From assembly GCF_009765735.1 (NCBI RefSeq), contig NZ_LMUW01000176.1, forward strand, positions 1 to 64,000: a stretch of DNA of 64,000 nucleotides, written 5' to 3'. A program made the translations under genes and the position numbers. Each line of letters opens with the position of its first letter. The first letter of the stretch is position 1. The notes beneath the pieces are model-generated. The model worked only from the letters and a program-made list of their open reading frames with translations. It had not been told where the DNA came from and made no database searches. This DNA is from Xenophilus sp. L33. GTDB lineage: Bacteria > Pseudomonadota > Gammaproteobacteria > Burkholderiales > Burkholderiaceae_C. This document shows positions 51,684-61,092 of this stretch, in pieces.

Positions 51684-52751
51684 ATGGAAACCCTGGACTC
51701 CGCCATCGCCGAGCACCTGCGGTGCCCGCGCACACGGCACCGCCGTGTCGAGGACGACTACGCACCGCCCTACCCGGCCTGGTCGGCCCGCGCCGCGACC
51801 TCGGTCGAGCAGGTGGTCATGGGCTACTTCGGCGTGCAGTCGCGCGGGCCGCAGATGCAGGGTCGCGCCTGCGCGGCGCTCATGAAGATCGCCGCCGGCT
51901 TCGCGCTGGCGGACGGTCCTGGCCACCACGACCTGGCGCACTACGTCGATGCCGAAGGCTTCGACAACATGATCGCCATCGCCTACTGGGACGACCCGGC
52001 CGCGCACGCACGCTGGAGCGCCACGCCGCAGGTCGACGCCTGGTGGCAGGCCGACGAGCGGCTGCACGAGGGCCTCGGCTACTTCCGCGAGATCGTCTCG
52101 CCGCGGGTCGAGCACTACGAGACGCTCTTCAACACGCCCGACCGCTTCGAGGGTGTCGGCGTGGTGATGGGCGGCCTGAGCGCGCCGCTGCAGGAGCACG
52201 CCTACTGGGGATCGATGCGCGACCGCATCCCGCTGTCGCAGACCGACGCGATGAGCGCCTCGGGCGCACGCCGCGTGATCGCCGGCGCGCCGGCGCCCGG
52301 CCAGCGCGTGCAGGTCGCCGGCCACGAGAACCTGGCGGTGATCCGCTCCGGCCAGGAATGGACCGAGACCACCGGCCAGGAACGCAAGCTCTACCTGGAA
52401 GAGATGGAACCGGTGCTGCGCGAGGGCATGGAATTCCTGCGCGACCAGGGCCTCGCGATCGGCTGCTACAGCAACCGCTACATGAACCACCTCGATGCGT
52501 CCGGCGCGCCGCTCCAGAAGTCCTTCGGCCTGAGCTACTGGCATTCGCTGGCCGACATGGAACGCTGGGCCGAGTCGCACCCGACGCACGTCGCGATCTT
52601 CGGCGGCTTCATGCGCTACGTGCAGGCGCTCGACTTCCAGCTGCAGCTGCGCGTGTACCACGAGGTGTCGGTGCTGAAGGCGGACGAGCAGTCGTACGAG
52701 TACGTGAACTGCCATCCGGGGACCGGGTTGTTGAACGGGCTGGCGGCTTAG
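51684..52751 (+). CDS. oxd: Aldoxime dehydratase (heme-dependent)
   Basis: 355 residues, close to the family's usual 352-353, starting at 51684 with GCGGAGG upstream. Residues that align by position with the known enzymes are His302 (SHPTH, proximal heme ligand), His326 (VYHEVSV, distal), Ser222 (IRSGQEW) and Arg179/181 (SMRDR); this mapping is inferred from length and spacing. It dehydrates an aldoxime to a nitrile, which the adjacent nitrilase converts to the acid. Its stop shares bases with the convergent lactonase-like gene. Confidence 0.88.
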   Translation: METLDSAIAEHLRCPRTRHRRVEDDYAPPYPAWSARAATSVEQVVMGYFGVQSRGPQMQGRACAALMKIAAGFALADGPGHHDLAHYVDAEGFDNMIAIAYWDDPAAHARWSATPQVDAWWQADERLHEGLGYFREIVSPRVEHYETLFNTPDRFEGVGVVMGGLSAPLQEHAYWGSMRDRIPLSQTDAMSASGARRVIAGAPAPGQRVQVAGHENLAVIRSGQEWTETTGQERKLYLEEMEPVLREGMEFLRDQGLAIGCYSNRYMNHLDASGAPLQKSFGLSYWHSLADMERWAESHPTHVAIFGGFMRYVQALDFQLQLRVYHEVSVLKADEQSYEYVNCHPGTGLLNGLAA

Positions 52752-53662
52752 CGCGCTGCCTGGAGCCGCACGCCCAGTCGGGCGCGGTGGAGGTCCAGGC
52801 CACCGTGGGCGGCTTCACCGGCGATCCGCGCATCGATCACCGCGGGCGGCACGGTATTGAAGTCGAAGAGCCCGTAATGGTGGGCGACCATCGCCGGAAT
52901 GCCGCTGCGGCGGCACAGGGCCACCGCCTCGTCCAGCGTGAAGTTCCCGGGCACGCCGTTGCCCGAACGCTCGCCGTCGCGGCCGTTGACCGGCAGCAAG
53001 GCAAGGTCGGGGGCGAGCCGCCGCACGGCGTCTTCCAGACCTGGAAAGGGGATGCAATCGCCGGAGTGGTAGAGCCGCACGCCGCCGAGCGCGACGAGGT
53101 AGCCGAGCCATTCGTGGCGGCCTTCGGCATCGACCTGCAGCGACTCGTGCGCCGACGGCAACGGCGTCACCACCAGGCCCGGCAGCGGCTCGACCGGCCG
53201 ACCCGCACGCACCGGCAGCAGCCGGTCGTCGCCGACGCCGCAGCGCTTGCGCGCCTCCTCGATCGAGGCCGCCGGCACCACGAAGCGCAGCCGCGGGAAG
53301 CGCGCGGCGAGCGGCTGCAGCGTGTCCGGGTCCATGTGATCGGTGTGGCGGTGCGTGCACAGCACCAGGTCGACCCGGTCGATGTCTTCGGGCGCGATGG
53401 GCGAAGCCATCATCCGCACGTGCCCGTAGCGGCTGCCGCGGTACTTGCGGGCCAGCGAATCCGACAGGTAGGGATCGATCAGCAGTCGATGCCCGCCACC
53501 GGTGATCACGAAGCCGGCCTGGCCCAGCCAGTGCAGGTCGACACCGTCGGCACCTTGCGGACCGGCGCCGGCGCGCAGTTCCTCGGCGAGCGGCCGATCG
53601 AAGGCCCGCTCCCGCAGCGCGAAGGATCGGTCCACGCCTTCAGCCCGTGTGGAAGCCTCCAT
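52748..53662 (-). CDS. Metallo-beta-lactamase-fold hydrolase, UlaG-like
   Basis: 304 residues from the ATG at 53662, which overlaps the SDR gene; a GTG at 53635 just after the SDR stop is an alternative (295 residues). The metal motif is CTHRHTDHMDP (HxHxDH), with YHSGDCIPFPG and AHHYGLFDF downstream, as in UlaG/L-ascorbate-6-phosphate lactonases. It has no signal peptide. It is the last gene of the sugar operon and possibly opens a sugar lactone made by the dehydrogenases. Confidence 0.78.
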   Translation of the reverse strand: MEASTRAEGVDRSFALRERAFDRPLAEELRAGAGPQGADGVDLHWLGQAGFVITGGGHRLLIDPYLSDSLARKYRGSRYGHVRMMASPIAPEDIDRVDLVLCTHRHTDHMDPDTLQPLAARFPRLRFVVPAASIEEARKRCGVGDDRLLPVRAGRPVEPLPGLVVTPLPSAHESLQVDAEGRHEWLGYLVALGGVRLYHSGDCIPFPGLEDAVRRLAPDLALLPVNGRDGERSGNGVPGNFTLDEAVALCRRSGIPAMVAHHYGLFDFNTVPPAVIDARIAGEAAHGGLDLHRARLGVRLQAAR

Positions 53663-54392
53663 CGACCGGCAGCGCGACGCCGGTGATGAAGGCCGCCGCC
53701 GGCGAACACAGGAAGACGGCGGCGCCGACCAGGTCGTCGACCGTGCCCCAGCGCCGCAGCGCCGAGCGCGCGGCGATGCGCTCGGCATCGGGAGGGTTGG
53801 ACCACAGCGCGCGCGTCATGTCGGTGCGGTGGTAGCCGGGCGCGATCGCGTTGACCCGCACGCCGTCCGGACCGAAGCGGTGCGCCATCGCGCGCGTCAA
53901 TCCGAGGACGCCGGTCTTGCTCGCGGTGTACGAAGGCACCTCGGCGTCGGCCAGGTAGCTCAGCATCGACGCGACATTGACCACCGCGCCGCGCGAGGCC
54001 TTGAGCGCCGGCAGCGCGGCCATCGTCAGGCGGAAGGCGCTGGTGAGGTTGACGTCGAGCACTTCGGCGAAGGTCGCCTCGTCCCATTCGTCGCCAGGAC
54101 GCGCGATGCCCTGGCCGTTGACCAGCACGTCGATCGCCCCGGCCTCGGCCATGAAGCGGCCGACCGCTTCGGCATCGCGCACGTCCAGCCGCGCGAAGCG
54201 CGGATCGCCGGGTTGCGCATCGCGCTGCCGTGCCGCGATCTTGTCTTCCGACGAGCCGGTCGCGGTGACCCGCGCGCCCAGCCGTGCGAAGCCTTGCGCG
54301 ATGGACAGGCCGATGCCGCTGCTGCCTCCGGAGACGATGACGTGGCGGCCGGCGAAGAGCCCGGGATGGAAGGTGTCGAGGATCTCTTGCAT
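53640..54392 (-). CDS. SDR family oxidoreductase
   Basis: 250 residues: SGGSSGIG, NGQG for NNAG, the catalytic YTASK, VNAIAPGYHRTDM, and the end ITGVALPVDGG. After strand 2 it has TGSSEDK without an acidic residue, so NADP is possible. It lies 12 nt after the GldA-like gene. With the other SDR (55504-56277) it supplies two dehydrogenases to the sugar/polyol pathway. Confidence 0.85.
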   Translation of the reverse strand: MQEILDTFHPGLFAGRHVIVSGGSSGIGLSIAQGFARLGARVTATGSSEDKIAARQRDAQPGDPRFARLDVRDAEAVGRFMAEAGAIDVLVNGQGIARPGDEWDEATFAEVLDVNLTSAFRLTMAALPALKASRGAVVNVASMLSYLADAEVPSYTASKTGVLGLTRAMAHRFGPDGVRVNAIAPGYHRTDMTRALWSNPPDAERIAARSALRRWGTVDDLVGAAVFLCSPAAAFITGVALPVDGGFHTG

Positions 54393-54404
54393 GAGGCTCC
54401 GCTT

Positions 54405-55496
54405 TCAGGCCAGCGCGCGCAGCGCGGCGACGACCATCGCCGGCGACACCGGCATCGGTTCGTTGTGGATGATCTCTCCGGCTCGGCAGGCCCGCGCGGC
54501 CACTTTCTCGAGCTTCTCGTCGGTCACCGCGATGCCGAGGTCCGCGAGCCTCGTCGGCAGCCGCACCTGGCGGCAGAAGGCCTCGACCCGCTGGAACTCG
54601 GCCTCGTCGCCGTGCAGCTTCAGGCCGGCCAGCACGCCGACCGCCACCTTTTCGCCATGCAGCTTGCCGTGCACGTCGTCCAGCTCGCACAAGCCGTGGT
54701 GGATCGCATGCGCCGCCGCCACGCCGCCCGACTCGAAGCCGATGCCCGACAGCAGGATGTTGGCCTCCACCACCCGCTCCATCGCCGGGCCGGCCTGCCT
54801 GGCGTCGCATTCGGCCATCGCGGCCGGACCGGCCTCGAAGATCGCGTCGCGGCAGGCCCGCGCGATCGTGTGGGCGACGCCGATGCCCGGCACGCCGAGG
54901 CAGTTGGAGGCGCCGCTGCGGCGACAGGCATCCGCCTCGTACCAGGTGGCCAGCGCGTCGCCGATGCCGGCCGCCAGGAAGCGCGCCGGCGCGCCGGCGA
55001 TCACCTGCGTGTCGACCATCACCAGGTCGGGATTGCGCGGCAGGAAGCGGTCGAAAGCCACCGTGCCGTCTTCGTTGTAGATCACGGCCAGCGCGCTGCA
55101 GGGCGCATCGGATGCGGCGATGGTCGGCACCACCACCGAGGTGGCCTTCAGGTCGTCGGCCACCGCCTTGGCGGTGTCGAGCGCCTTGCCGCCGCCAATG
55201 CCGATCACCACTTGTGCGTCGGGCACCCGACGGCCGAGCCGCGCGATCTCGGCCAGCGAGCATTCGCCGCCGTGCCGCACGATCTCGGCGTCCAGGCCCG
55301 CGAGCGCGCGGCGAACGACAGGCTCCAGCATCGCGAAGACACCGCCGTCGACGACGACCAGCGCACGCCGGCCGTAGAGCGCGACCTCGTCGCCCAGGCG
55401 TTCGAGCACGCCGCGCCCCTGCAGGTACTTGCCAGGGAAGCGGGCGCCGCGGATGCCGTGGATGCCGGCAATGGCAGTTGTCGTGCCTTCTTTCAT
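54405..55496 (-). CDS. Glycerol dehydrogenase-like iron/zinc alcohol dehydrogenase (GldA family)
   Basis: 363 residues from the ATG at 55496, following GGAC/GAAAG-like bases. The match to GldA is strong: VIGIGGGKALDTAKAVAD, then TIAASDAPCSALAVIYNEDG with the zinc Asp, PARFLAAGIGDALATWYEA, GGVAAAHAIHHGL and KLHGEKVAVG with the two His ligands. It should oxidise a polyol to a ketose with NAD. The polyol is not identifiable from sequence. Confidence 0.87.
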   Translation of the reverse strand: MKEGTTTAIAGIHGIRGARFPGKYLQGRGVLERLGDEVALYGRRALVVVDGGVFAMLEPVVRRALAGLDAEIVRHGGECSLAEIARLGRRVPDAQVVIGIGGGKALDTAKAVADDLKATSVVVPTIAASDAPCSALAVIYNEDGTVAFDRFLPRNPDLVMVDTQVIAGAPARFLAAGIGDALATWYEADACRRSGASNCLGVPGIGVAHTIARACRDAIFEAGPAAMAECDARQAGPAMERVVEANILLSGIGFESGGVAAAHAIHHGLCELDDVHGKLHGEKVAVGVLAGLKLHGDEAEFQRVEAFCRQVRLPTRLADLGIAVTDEKLEKVAARACRAGEIIHNEPMPVSPAMVVAALRALA

Positions 55497-55503
55497 GCGC
55501 GTG

Positions 55504-56277
55504 TCACCAGCAGACATAGCCGCCATCGGCCAGCACGATCGAGCCGGTCATCAGGCTCGCGGCATCGCTGGCCAGGAACAGGATCACCGAGGCCACCTCT
55601 TCCACCTTGCCGAGGCGGTTCATCGGCGTGCCGCCGACCCAGTGGCGATGCATCTCGGGGTCCTTGTAGACGTATGCGTTCATCTCGGTGTCGATGTAGG
55701 TCGGGGCCACCGAGTTGACCCGCACGCCGCGTGCGCCCCACTCGGCCGCCAGCGAGCGCGTGAGGTGGTGCACCGCGGCCTTCGACGCGTTGTAGTTGGC
55801 CTGCTCCTGCGGCCGGTTCACGATGAAACCCGACATCGAGCCGACGTTGACGATGCTGCCCTTGCCGCGCTCCAGCATCGACTGCCCGAAGGCGCGGCAG
55901 CACCAGAAGGTGCCGTTGAGGTTGACGTCGATGACCTTGTTCCAGACCTCGTCGGCCATGGTCTCTGCCGGATGGTTCGAGATCGCGATGCCGGCGTTGT
56001 TGACCAGCACGTCGATGCGGCCGTGCCGCGCGAGCACCGCGTCGCGCACCCGGTTGACGGCCGCGCCGTCGGTGACGTCCAGCACCTCGGCTTCGACGCG
56101 CAGGCCGTGGCCGGCGAGCGATGCGCGCGCCGATTCGAGCAGGTCGGGGTTCATGTCGGTCATCACCACCAGGGCGCCGCCTTCGGCGAGGGCTTCGACG
56201 GTCGCCAGGCCGATGCCGCGCGCGGCGCCTGTGACGACCGCGATCCGGTCGGTGAGCTTGAAGCGATCGAGATACAT
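55504..56277 (-). CDS. SDR family oxidoreductase
   Basis: 257 residues from the ATG at 56277 with AAGGAAT upstream: TGAARGIG, an acidic MTDMNPD after strand 2 (NAD), NNAG, the catalytic YNASK, and VNSVAPTYIDTEM, ending TGSIVLADGGYVCW. The C-terminal YVCW is unusual but within family variation. It is 7 nt before the GldA-like gene's start. Confidence 0.86.
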   Translation of the reverse strand: MYLDRFKLTDRIAVVTGAARGIGLATVEALAEGGALVVMTDMNPDLLESARASLAGHGLRVEAEVLDVTDGAAVNRVRDAVLARHGRIDVLVNNAGIAISNHPAETMADEVWNKVIDVNLNGTFWCCRAFGQSMLERGKGSIVNVGSMSGFIVNRPQEQANYNASKAAVHHLTRSLAAEWGARGVRVNSVAPTYIDTEMNAYVYKDPEMHRHWVGGTPMNRLGKVEEVASVILFLASDAASLMTGSIVLADGGYVCW

Positions 56278-56303
56278 GAGGAATTCCTTGGATAAGGCCG
56301 CGC

Positions 56304-56996
56304 TCAGGCGGCCGGGAGTGATTCGGTCGGCCGCTGCAGCCATGGCATCAGCGACGCGCGCAAGTCCGCGGGATCGGCATGCAGGCAGCCCGGCGGAAAT
56401 TCGAGGTCCGGTCGCGACGGCTCGGGCCACGCCACCACCGCCATGCCCGCGGCCAGGCCGGCGCGCGCGCCGGTCGGGCTGTCCTCGACCACCAGGCAGG
56501 CCTCCGGTGCGACGCCGAGCAGCCAGGCGGCGCGCAGGTACGGCTCCGGATCGGGCTTGCCCTGGCGCACGTCGTTGCGGCTGACGCTCACCTGACCGGG
56601 CTTCTGCAGGCCCAGCGCACGCAGGCTGGCATCCACCAGCATGCGATCGGAATTGGAGACGACGGCCACGCGCGCACCCGCGTCCAGCACCGCGGCGATC
56701 GCCTCGCGTGCGCCAGGCCGCCATGCCAGCTCGCACTGGCGCAAGAGGAAGGCCGCGTTCTTGGCCTGTGCCAGCGCCTGCACGTCGAGCCGCAGGTGCG
56801 GGCCGTGTTCGAGAATGCGCGCATGCACGCCGTCGATCGTCATGCCGGTGCAGGCCTCGTCGAAGCCGGGAGGCAGCACGATGCCTTCGACCGCCATCAC
56901 GTCGGCCAGCGCGCGGTGATGGATCGGCTCGCTGTCCACGAGGGTGCCGTCCATGTCGAAAAGCACGGCGCGCGAGCCTTGATCCGGGGCCTTCAT
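56304..56996 (-). CDS. HAD-superfamily phosphatase (beta-phosphoglucomutase-like)
   Basis: 230 residues from the ATG at 56996, which overlaps the kinase stop (ATGA). HAD motif I is VLFDMDGTLVDSEP, motif II VAVVSNSDR, the Lys region is RQGKPDPEPYL, and motif III VVEDSPTGARAG. The cap domain is of the beta-PGM/HAD-IA type. Close coupling to an FGGY kinase suggests it acts on the same sugar phosphate or on a side product; a phosphomutase role is also possible. Confidence 0.83.
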   Translation of the reverse strand: MKAPDQGSRAVLFDMDGTLVDSEPIHHRALADVMAVEGIVLPPGFDEACTGMTIDGVHARILEHGPHLRLDVQALAQAKNAAFLLRQCELAWRPGAREAIAAVLDAGARVAVVSNSDRMLVDASLRALGLQKPGQVSVSRNDVRQGKPDPEPYLRAAWLLGVAPEACLVVEDSPTGARAGLAAGMAVVAWPEPSRPDLEFPPGCLHADPADLRASLMPWLQRPTESLPAA

Positions 56997-58519
56997 CGCG
57001 CGTGCGCCTTTTCCTGCGCCTTCGCCAGCATGTCCAGGTCGTCGTACAGCGCCTGCGAATGCAGGTAGAGCCTCTCGAAGACCGGTTGCATGCGCGCGTA
57101 CACCTCTTGCCACTGCGGATCAGGCAGCACCTCGCGGTCCCAGCGCACCAGCGCCTCGGCGGCTGCGGACGCGTCGGCATGGCGCCCGGTCGCGGCCAGC
57201 CCCATGGCGGCGCAACCGACGATGCTGCATTCGGCCTCGCTCGGCACCACCATCGGCACGCCGTAGACGCTGGCCTTGATGCGCAGCCACAGCGCGTTGC
57301 GGGCACCGCCGCCCGAAGCCACGATGCGTTCGATGCGCGCGCCGTGCGCCCGCTCCAGCATGCCCAGATGCCGCTTGCAGGCGAAAGCGACGCCTTCGAG
57401 CACCGCACGGTCGAGATGGGCCGAGCCGTGCGCGGCGCCCAAGCCGAAGAACTGGGCGCGCGCATTGCGGTGGGCGCCGAGCCGCTCGCCCGTGAGGTAG
57501 GGCAGGAAGAACAGGCCGTCGGAGCCGGCCGGCGCCCCGGCCGCATGCGCGACCAGTTCGGCGTGGCTCAACTGCTTGCCGTGCACCGCACGCCGCGCCC
57601 AGCGCATCGCGTCGCCGCCCGACTCCAGCAGCATGAAGCCGCCCCAGCCGCCTTCGATCGTGCCGAGGTTGCAGACCTCGGGATGCAGCAGCGGCGCGTC
57701 GGCCACCAAGGTGACGATGCAGGACGTGCCCAGCATCTCCGAAGCCATGCCGCGCCGGCAGACGCCCGAGCCGAGGAGCCCCGCCGCGAAGTCGCTGGCA
57801 CCGACCAGCACCGGCGTGCCGCTGCGCAGGCCGGTGGCCGAGGCCGCCTCCTGCGTGACGTGGCCCAGCACGTCCATCGGCGAGCGGATCGACGCCAGCT
57901 TGCGACGGTCGATGTCCAGCTCGTCGCAGGTGGCGTCGGACCATTGGCCGGTGCGCGGATCCATCAGGAAGCTGCAGGCCGCCTCGGTGCGATCGATCGC
58001 CAGCTGGCCGGTCAGGCGCAGGTTGATGAAGTCCTTCGGCGCGCAGACCGCGGTCGCGCGCTCGTAGGCGGGGCGGTCGTGCTCGCGCAGCCATTGCAGC
58101 CTGAAGGCGGGCCAGGCCGGCGAGGCCGGGTTGCCGGTGCGAGGCAGGTAGTCGTCGATCCAGTGCGCCGCCTCGTAGTTCGCGACCAGCTCGGTGGTGC
58201 GCTTGTCGTTCCACAAGGGCACCAGCGAGCGCGCCAGCGCGCCCTTCTCGTCGACCAGCACGGTGCCGTGCATCTGGCCGCAGGCCACCACCGCCGCGAC
58301 GCGATCGCGCGCGCCGTCGACCCGGCCCAGCACTTGCGACACCGAGGCCTGCACACCGGTCCACCAGTCTTCGGCGTGTTGCTCGGACCAGCCGAAGGCC
58401 GGCACGATCTGGTCGTGCTCGCGCTGCGCGATCGCGAGGATGCGGCCCGCCGCGTCGACCAGCGCGGCACGCACGCTGCCGGTGCCGACGTCAATCGCCA
58501 GGATGATTTCTTCGCCCAT
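56993..58519 (-). CDS. FGGY-family carbohydrate kinase (XylB-like)
   Basis: 508 residues. FGGY landmarks: LAIDVGTGSVRAALVDAAG, GWSEQHAEDWW, AVVACGQMHGTVLVD, WNDKRTTELV, LVGASDFAAGLLGSG and ASGGGARNALWLRIKASVYG. The XylB-like QMHGTVLVDEKG substrate region suggests a ketopentose or pentitol, but substrate reading in this family is unreliable. It lies between the permease and phosphatase genes. Confidence 0.86.
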   Translation of the reverse strand: MGEEIILAIDVGTGSVRAALVDAAGRILAIAQREHDQIVPAFGWSEQHAEDWWTGVQASVSQVLGRVDGARDRVAAVVACGQMHGTVLVDEKGALARSLVPLWNDKRTTELVANYEAAHWIDDYLPRTGNPASPAWPAFRLQWLREHDRPAYERATAVCAPKDFINLRLTGQLAIDRTEAACSFLMDPRTGQWSDATCDELDIDRRKLASIRSPMDVLGHVTQEAASATGLRSGTPVLVGASDFAAGLLGSGVCRRGMASEMLGTSCIVTLVADAPLLHPEVCNLGTIEGGWGGFMLLESGGDAMRWARRAVHGKQLSHAELVAHAAGAPAGSDGLFFLPYLTGERLGAHRNARAQFFGLGAAHGSAHLDRAVLEGVAFACKRHLGMLERAHGARIERIVASGGGARNALWLRIKASVYGVPMVVPSEAECSIVGCAAMGLAATGRHADASAAAEALVRWDREVLPDPQWQEVYARMQPVFERLYLHSQALYDDLDMLAKAQEKAHAR

Positions 58520-58553
58520 GGATTCGTATTGAAAAGTCGATCGGCCCGCTGCC

Positions 58554-59549
58554 CTAGCGGTGGCTGCCGCCGGCGCTGCGTTGCGCGACGATCGCCACCA
58601 GGATGATCAGCCCCATCACCACCTGCTGGTGGTAACCCGGCACGCTGGTGAGGTTCATGATATTGGCGATCACGCCGAGGATCAGCACGCCGACCAGCGT
58701 GTTGAGCACCGTGCCCTTGCCGCCCGACAGGCTGGCGCCGCCGATGACCACCGCGGCGATCACCGCCAGCTCGTCGCCGAAACCCACCGTCGGCGCGCCG
58801 ACGCCGGCCCGCGCGGTCGAGATGACGCCCGCCAGGCCCGCCAGCGAACCCGAGACGATGTAGGTCAGCATCACGTGGCGCGCCACGGGCACGCCCGACA
58901 GGCGCACCGCCTCCTCGTTCGAGCCGATCGCCCGGACGATGCGGCCGGCCCGGGTCATCCCGAGGAACACCGCGCCGAGCGCGAAGATCAGCAGCATCAG
59001 CACGGTCGGCTGCGGCACGCCGAACCAGTTGGCGCGGCCGAAGTCGAGCAGCGCCTGGCCATCGTCGCCGATCAGGATCGGCGCGCCGTTGGAGACCAGC
59101 AGCGCGATGCCGCGCGCGATCGTCATCATGGCCAGCGTGACCACGAACGGGCTCAACCGGTACATCGAGATCAGCGCGCCGTTGACCAGGCCGCAGGCCG
59201 CGCCCGCGACCAGGCCCGAGACCAGCGCGACGGTGAGGCCGTGCTCGGGGATCAGCATCGCGGTGACCACGCTCGAGAGCGCCGCGACCGAGCCGACCGA
59301 CAGGTCGATGCCGCCGGTCAGCACCACCAGCAGCATGCCCATCGACATGACGCCGACACCCACCACCTGGCGCGACACGTTGGAGATGTTCGGCCCGGTG
59401 AGGAAGTCCGGCGACGCGATCGAAGCGCCGATGACCAGCACGACCAGGATCACCAGGGTGGCGATCGCGCTGAACTGGAAGCCGCGCCGGGCCCGGGCCT
59501 GGTGCTGGGTGGCGGGCGCGACGGCGACGGCGGCAGTGGGTGTGTTCAT
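58554..59549 (-). CDS. Sugar ABC transporter permease (RbsC-like)
   Basis: 331 residues from the ATG at 59549, which overlaps the ATPase stop (ATGA). GVGVMSMGMLLVVLTGGIDL is the family signature region, followed by YRLSPFVVTLAMMTIARGI, and the coupling loop IGSNEEAVRLSGVPVARHVM. The ten-segment layout and the end IVAQRSAGGSHR are usual. Confidence 0.87.
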   Translation of the reverse strand: MNTPTAAVAVAPATQHQARARRGFQFSAIATLVILVVLVIGASIASPDFLTGPNISNVSRQVVGVGVMSMGMLLVVLTGGIDLSVGSVAALSSVVTAMLIPEHGLTVALVSGLVAGAACGLVNGALISMYRLSPFVVTLAMMTIARGIALLVSNGAPILIGDDGQALLDFGRANWFGVPQPTVLMLLIFALGAVFLGMTRAGRIVRAIGSNEEAVRLSGVPVARHVMLTYIVSGSLAGLAGVISTARAGVGAPTVGFGDELAVIAAVVIGGASLSGGKGTVLNTLVGVLILGVIANIMNLTSVPGYHQQVVMGLIILVAIVAQRSAGGSHR

Positions 59550-61072
59550 TGAAATGTCTCCTGGGGCACGGCGTGGGAGCCCGCTTGTTGCAGTTCGATG
59601 CCGAGGGACATCGCCACGATGTTCTCTTCGCTGTATTGAGGCGGCAGCAGCTGCCCGCGCAGCCGGCCGCCGCCCATGACGAGGATTCGATCGGCGACGC
59701 CCATCAGCTCGTGGTGGTCGGAAGACACGACGACGATGGCCTTGCCTTGCGCCGCCAGCTCGTTGATGAGGGTGTAGATCTCGGCCTTGGCGCCGATGTC
59801 GACACCGCGCGTCGGCTCGTCGAGGATGATCACCTGCCCTTCGGCATGCAGCCATTTCGCGAGCACAACCTTCTGCTGGTTGCCGCCCGAGAGGGTCGAG
59901 ACGTTGGCATCCATGTCGGATGTCTTGATGCGCAACGCCTGGATGAGGCCGTCGACCGCGCGCCGCTCTCGCGCCTGGCGCAGGAAGCCGAAGGGGTTCG
60001 AGACGTCCGACAGGCGGGCCATGGTCGTGTTGATGCGGATCGGCAGCGACAGGATCGCGCCTTCGCCCTTGCGGTCTTCCGGCACCAGCCCGATGCCGGC
60101 GCGCACGCCCTGGCGAACGGTGCGCGGCGTGACGTTGCGGCCGCCGACCAGCACCTGGCCGGCATCCGATCTATCGGCGCCGAAGATCAGTCGCACCAGC
60201 TCGGTACGGCCCGAGCCGATGAGGCCGCCCAGGCCGACCACCTCGCCGGCCTTGACGTCGAAGCTGACGTCGCGGACCACGCCGCGCCGGCCCAGCCCCT
60301 TCACCTTCAGCAGCGGCGTGCCGCCGATGGCGGCCTTGCGCTCGGGGAAGAGCGCGGCCAGCGGGCGGCCGACCATCATGCGGATCAGCTCGTCCATGCC
60401 GACCGACTTCGGCGACACGGTGCCCACCGTCTGGCCGTCCTTCAGCACCGTGATGCGGTCGGCGATCTCGAAGATTTCGTGCAGCCGGTGCGAGATGTAG
60501 ACGATGCCGACGCCCCGGCTTCGCAGGTCGCGCGCAATGTCGAGCAGCCGCTCGGCATCGCTGGGCGCCAGCGAGGCGGTCGGCTCGTCGAGCACCAGCA
60601 GCTTGACGTTGAGGCTCAGGGCCTTGGCGATCTCGACGACCTGCCGGTGCGCGGCCGACAGCCGCGCGACCGGCAGCCGCGGATCGATGTCGAAGCCGAG
60701 GCCCTTGATCAGCGCGTCGGCGCGCTGGTTCATCTCGCGCCAGCGGATCACGCCGGGGAGCTGGCAGAGCATGACGTTCTCGGCCACCGACAGGTGCGGC
60801 GCCAATGCCGTCTCCTGGTGGATCAGCGCGATGCCCCGGGACAGCGCTTCCTGCGGCGTCCGAAAGGCGATCGGCCGGCCTTCGAGTGCGAGCGTCCCGG
60901 CGGTCGGGCGGAAGTTGCCGGCGATGATCTTCATCATCGTCGACTTGCCTGCGCCGTTCTCGCCGACCAGCGCATGGACCTCGCCGGGCCGGATGTCGAA
61001 GTCGACGCCGCGCAAGGCCTGCACGCCACCGAAGTGCTTGGTGATGCCTTGCAGTTGCAGGAGCGTGTCCAT
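59546..61072 (-). CDS. Sugar ABC transporter ATP-binding protein (RbsA/MglA type, two domains)
   Basis: 508 residues with two ABC cassettes. The first has Walker A GENGAGKST near 36 and Walker B LLVLDEPTAS near 160. In the second, the P-loop is degenerate (GGLIGSGRTELV), the signature is LSGGNQQKVVLAKW and Walker B is VIILDEPTRGVD. This asymmetry is normal for RbsA-type proteins, where the second site is weak. It pairs with the permease at 58554. Confidence 0.9.
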   Translation of the reverse strand: MDTLLQLQGITKHFGGVQALRGVDFDIRPGEVHALVGENGAGKSTMMKIIAGNFRPTAGTLALEGRPIAFRTPQEALSRGIALIHQETALAPHLSVAENVMLCQLPGVIRWREMNQRADALIKGLGFDIDPRLPVARLSAAHRQVVEIAKALSLNVKLLVLDEPTASLAPSDAERLLDIARDLRSRGVGIVYISHRLHEIFEIADRITVLKDGQTVGTVSPKSVGMDELIRMMVGRPLAALFPERKAAIGGTPLLKVKGLGRRGVVRDVSFDVKAGEVVGLGGLIGSGRTELVRLIFGADRSDAGQVLVGGRNVTPRTVRQGVRAGIGLVPEDRKGEGAILSLPIRINTTMARLSDVSNPFGFLRQARERRAVDGLIQALRIKTSDMDANVSTLSGGNQQKVVLAKWLHAEGQVIILDEPTRGVDIGAKAEIYTLINELAAQGKAIVVVSSDHHELMGVADRILVMGGGRLRGQLLPPQYSEENIVAMSLGIELQQAGSHAVPQETFQ

Positions 61073-61092
61073 GGCGCGTCTTCCCGGACCGG

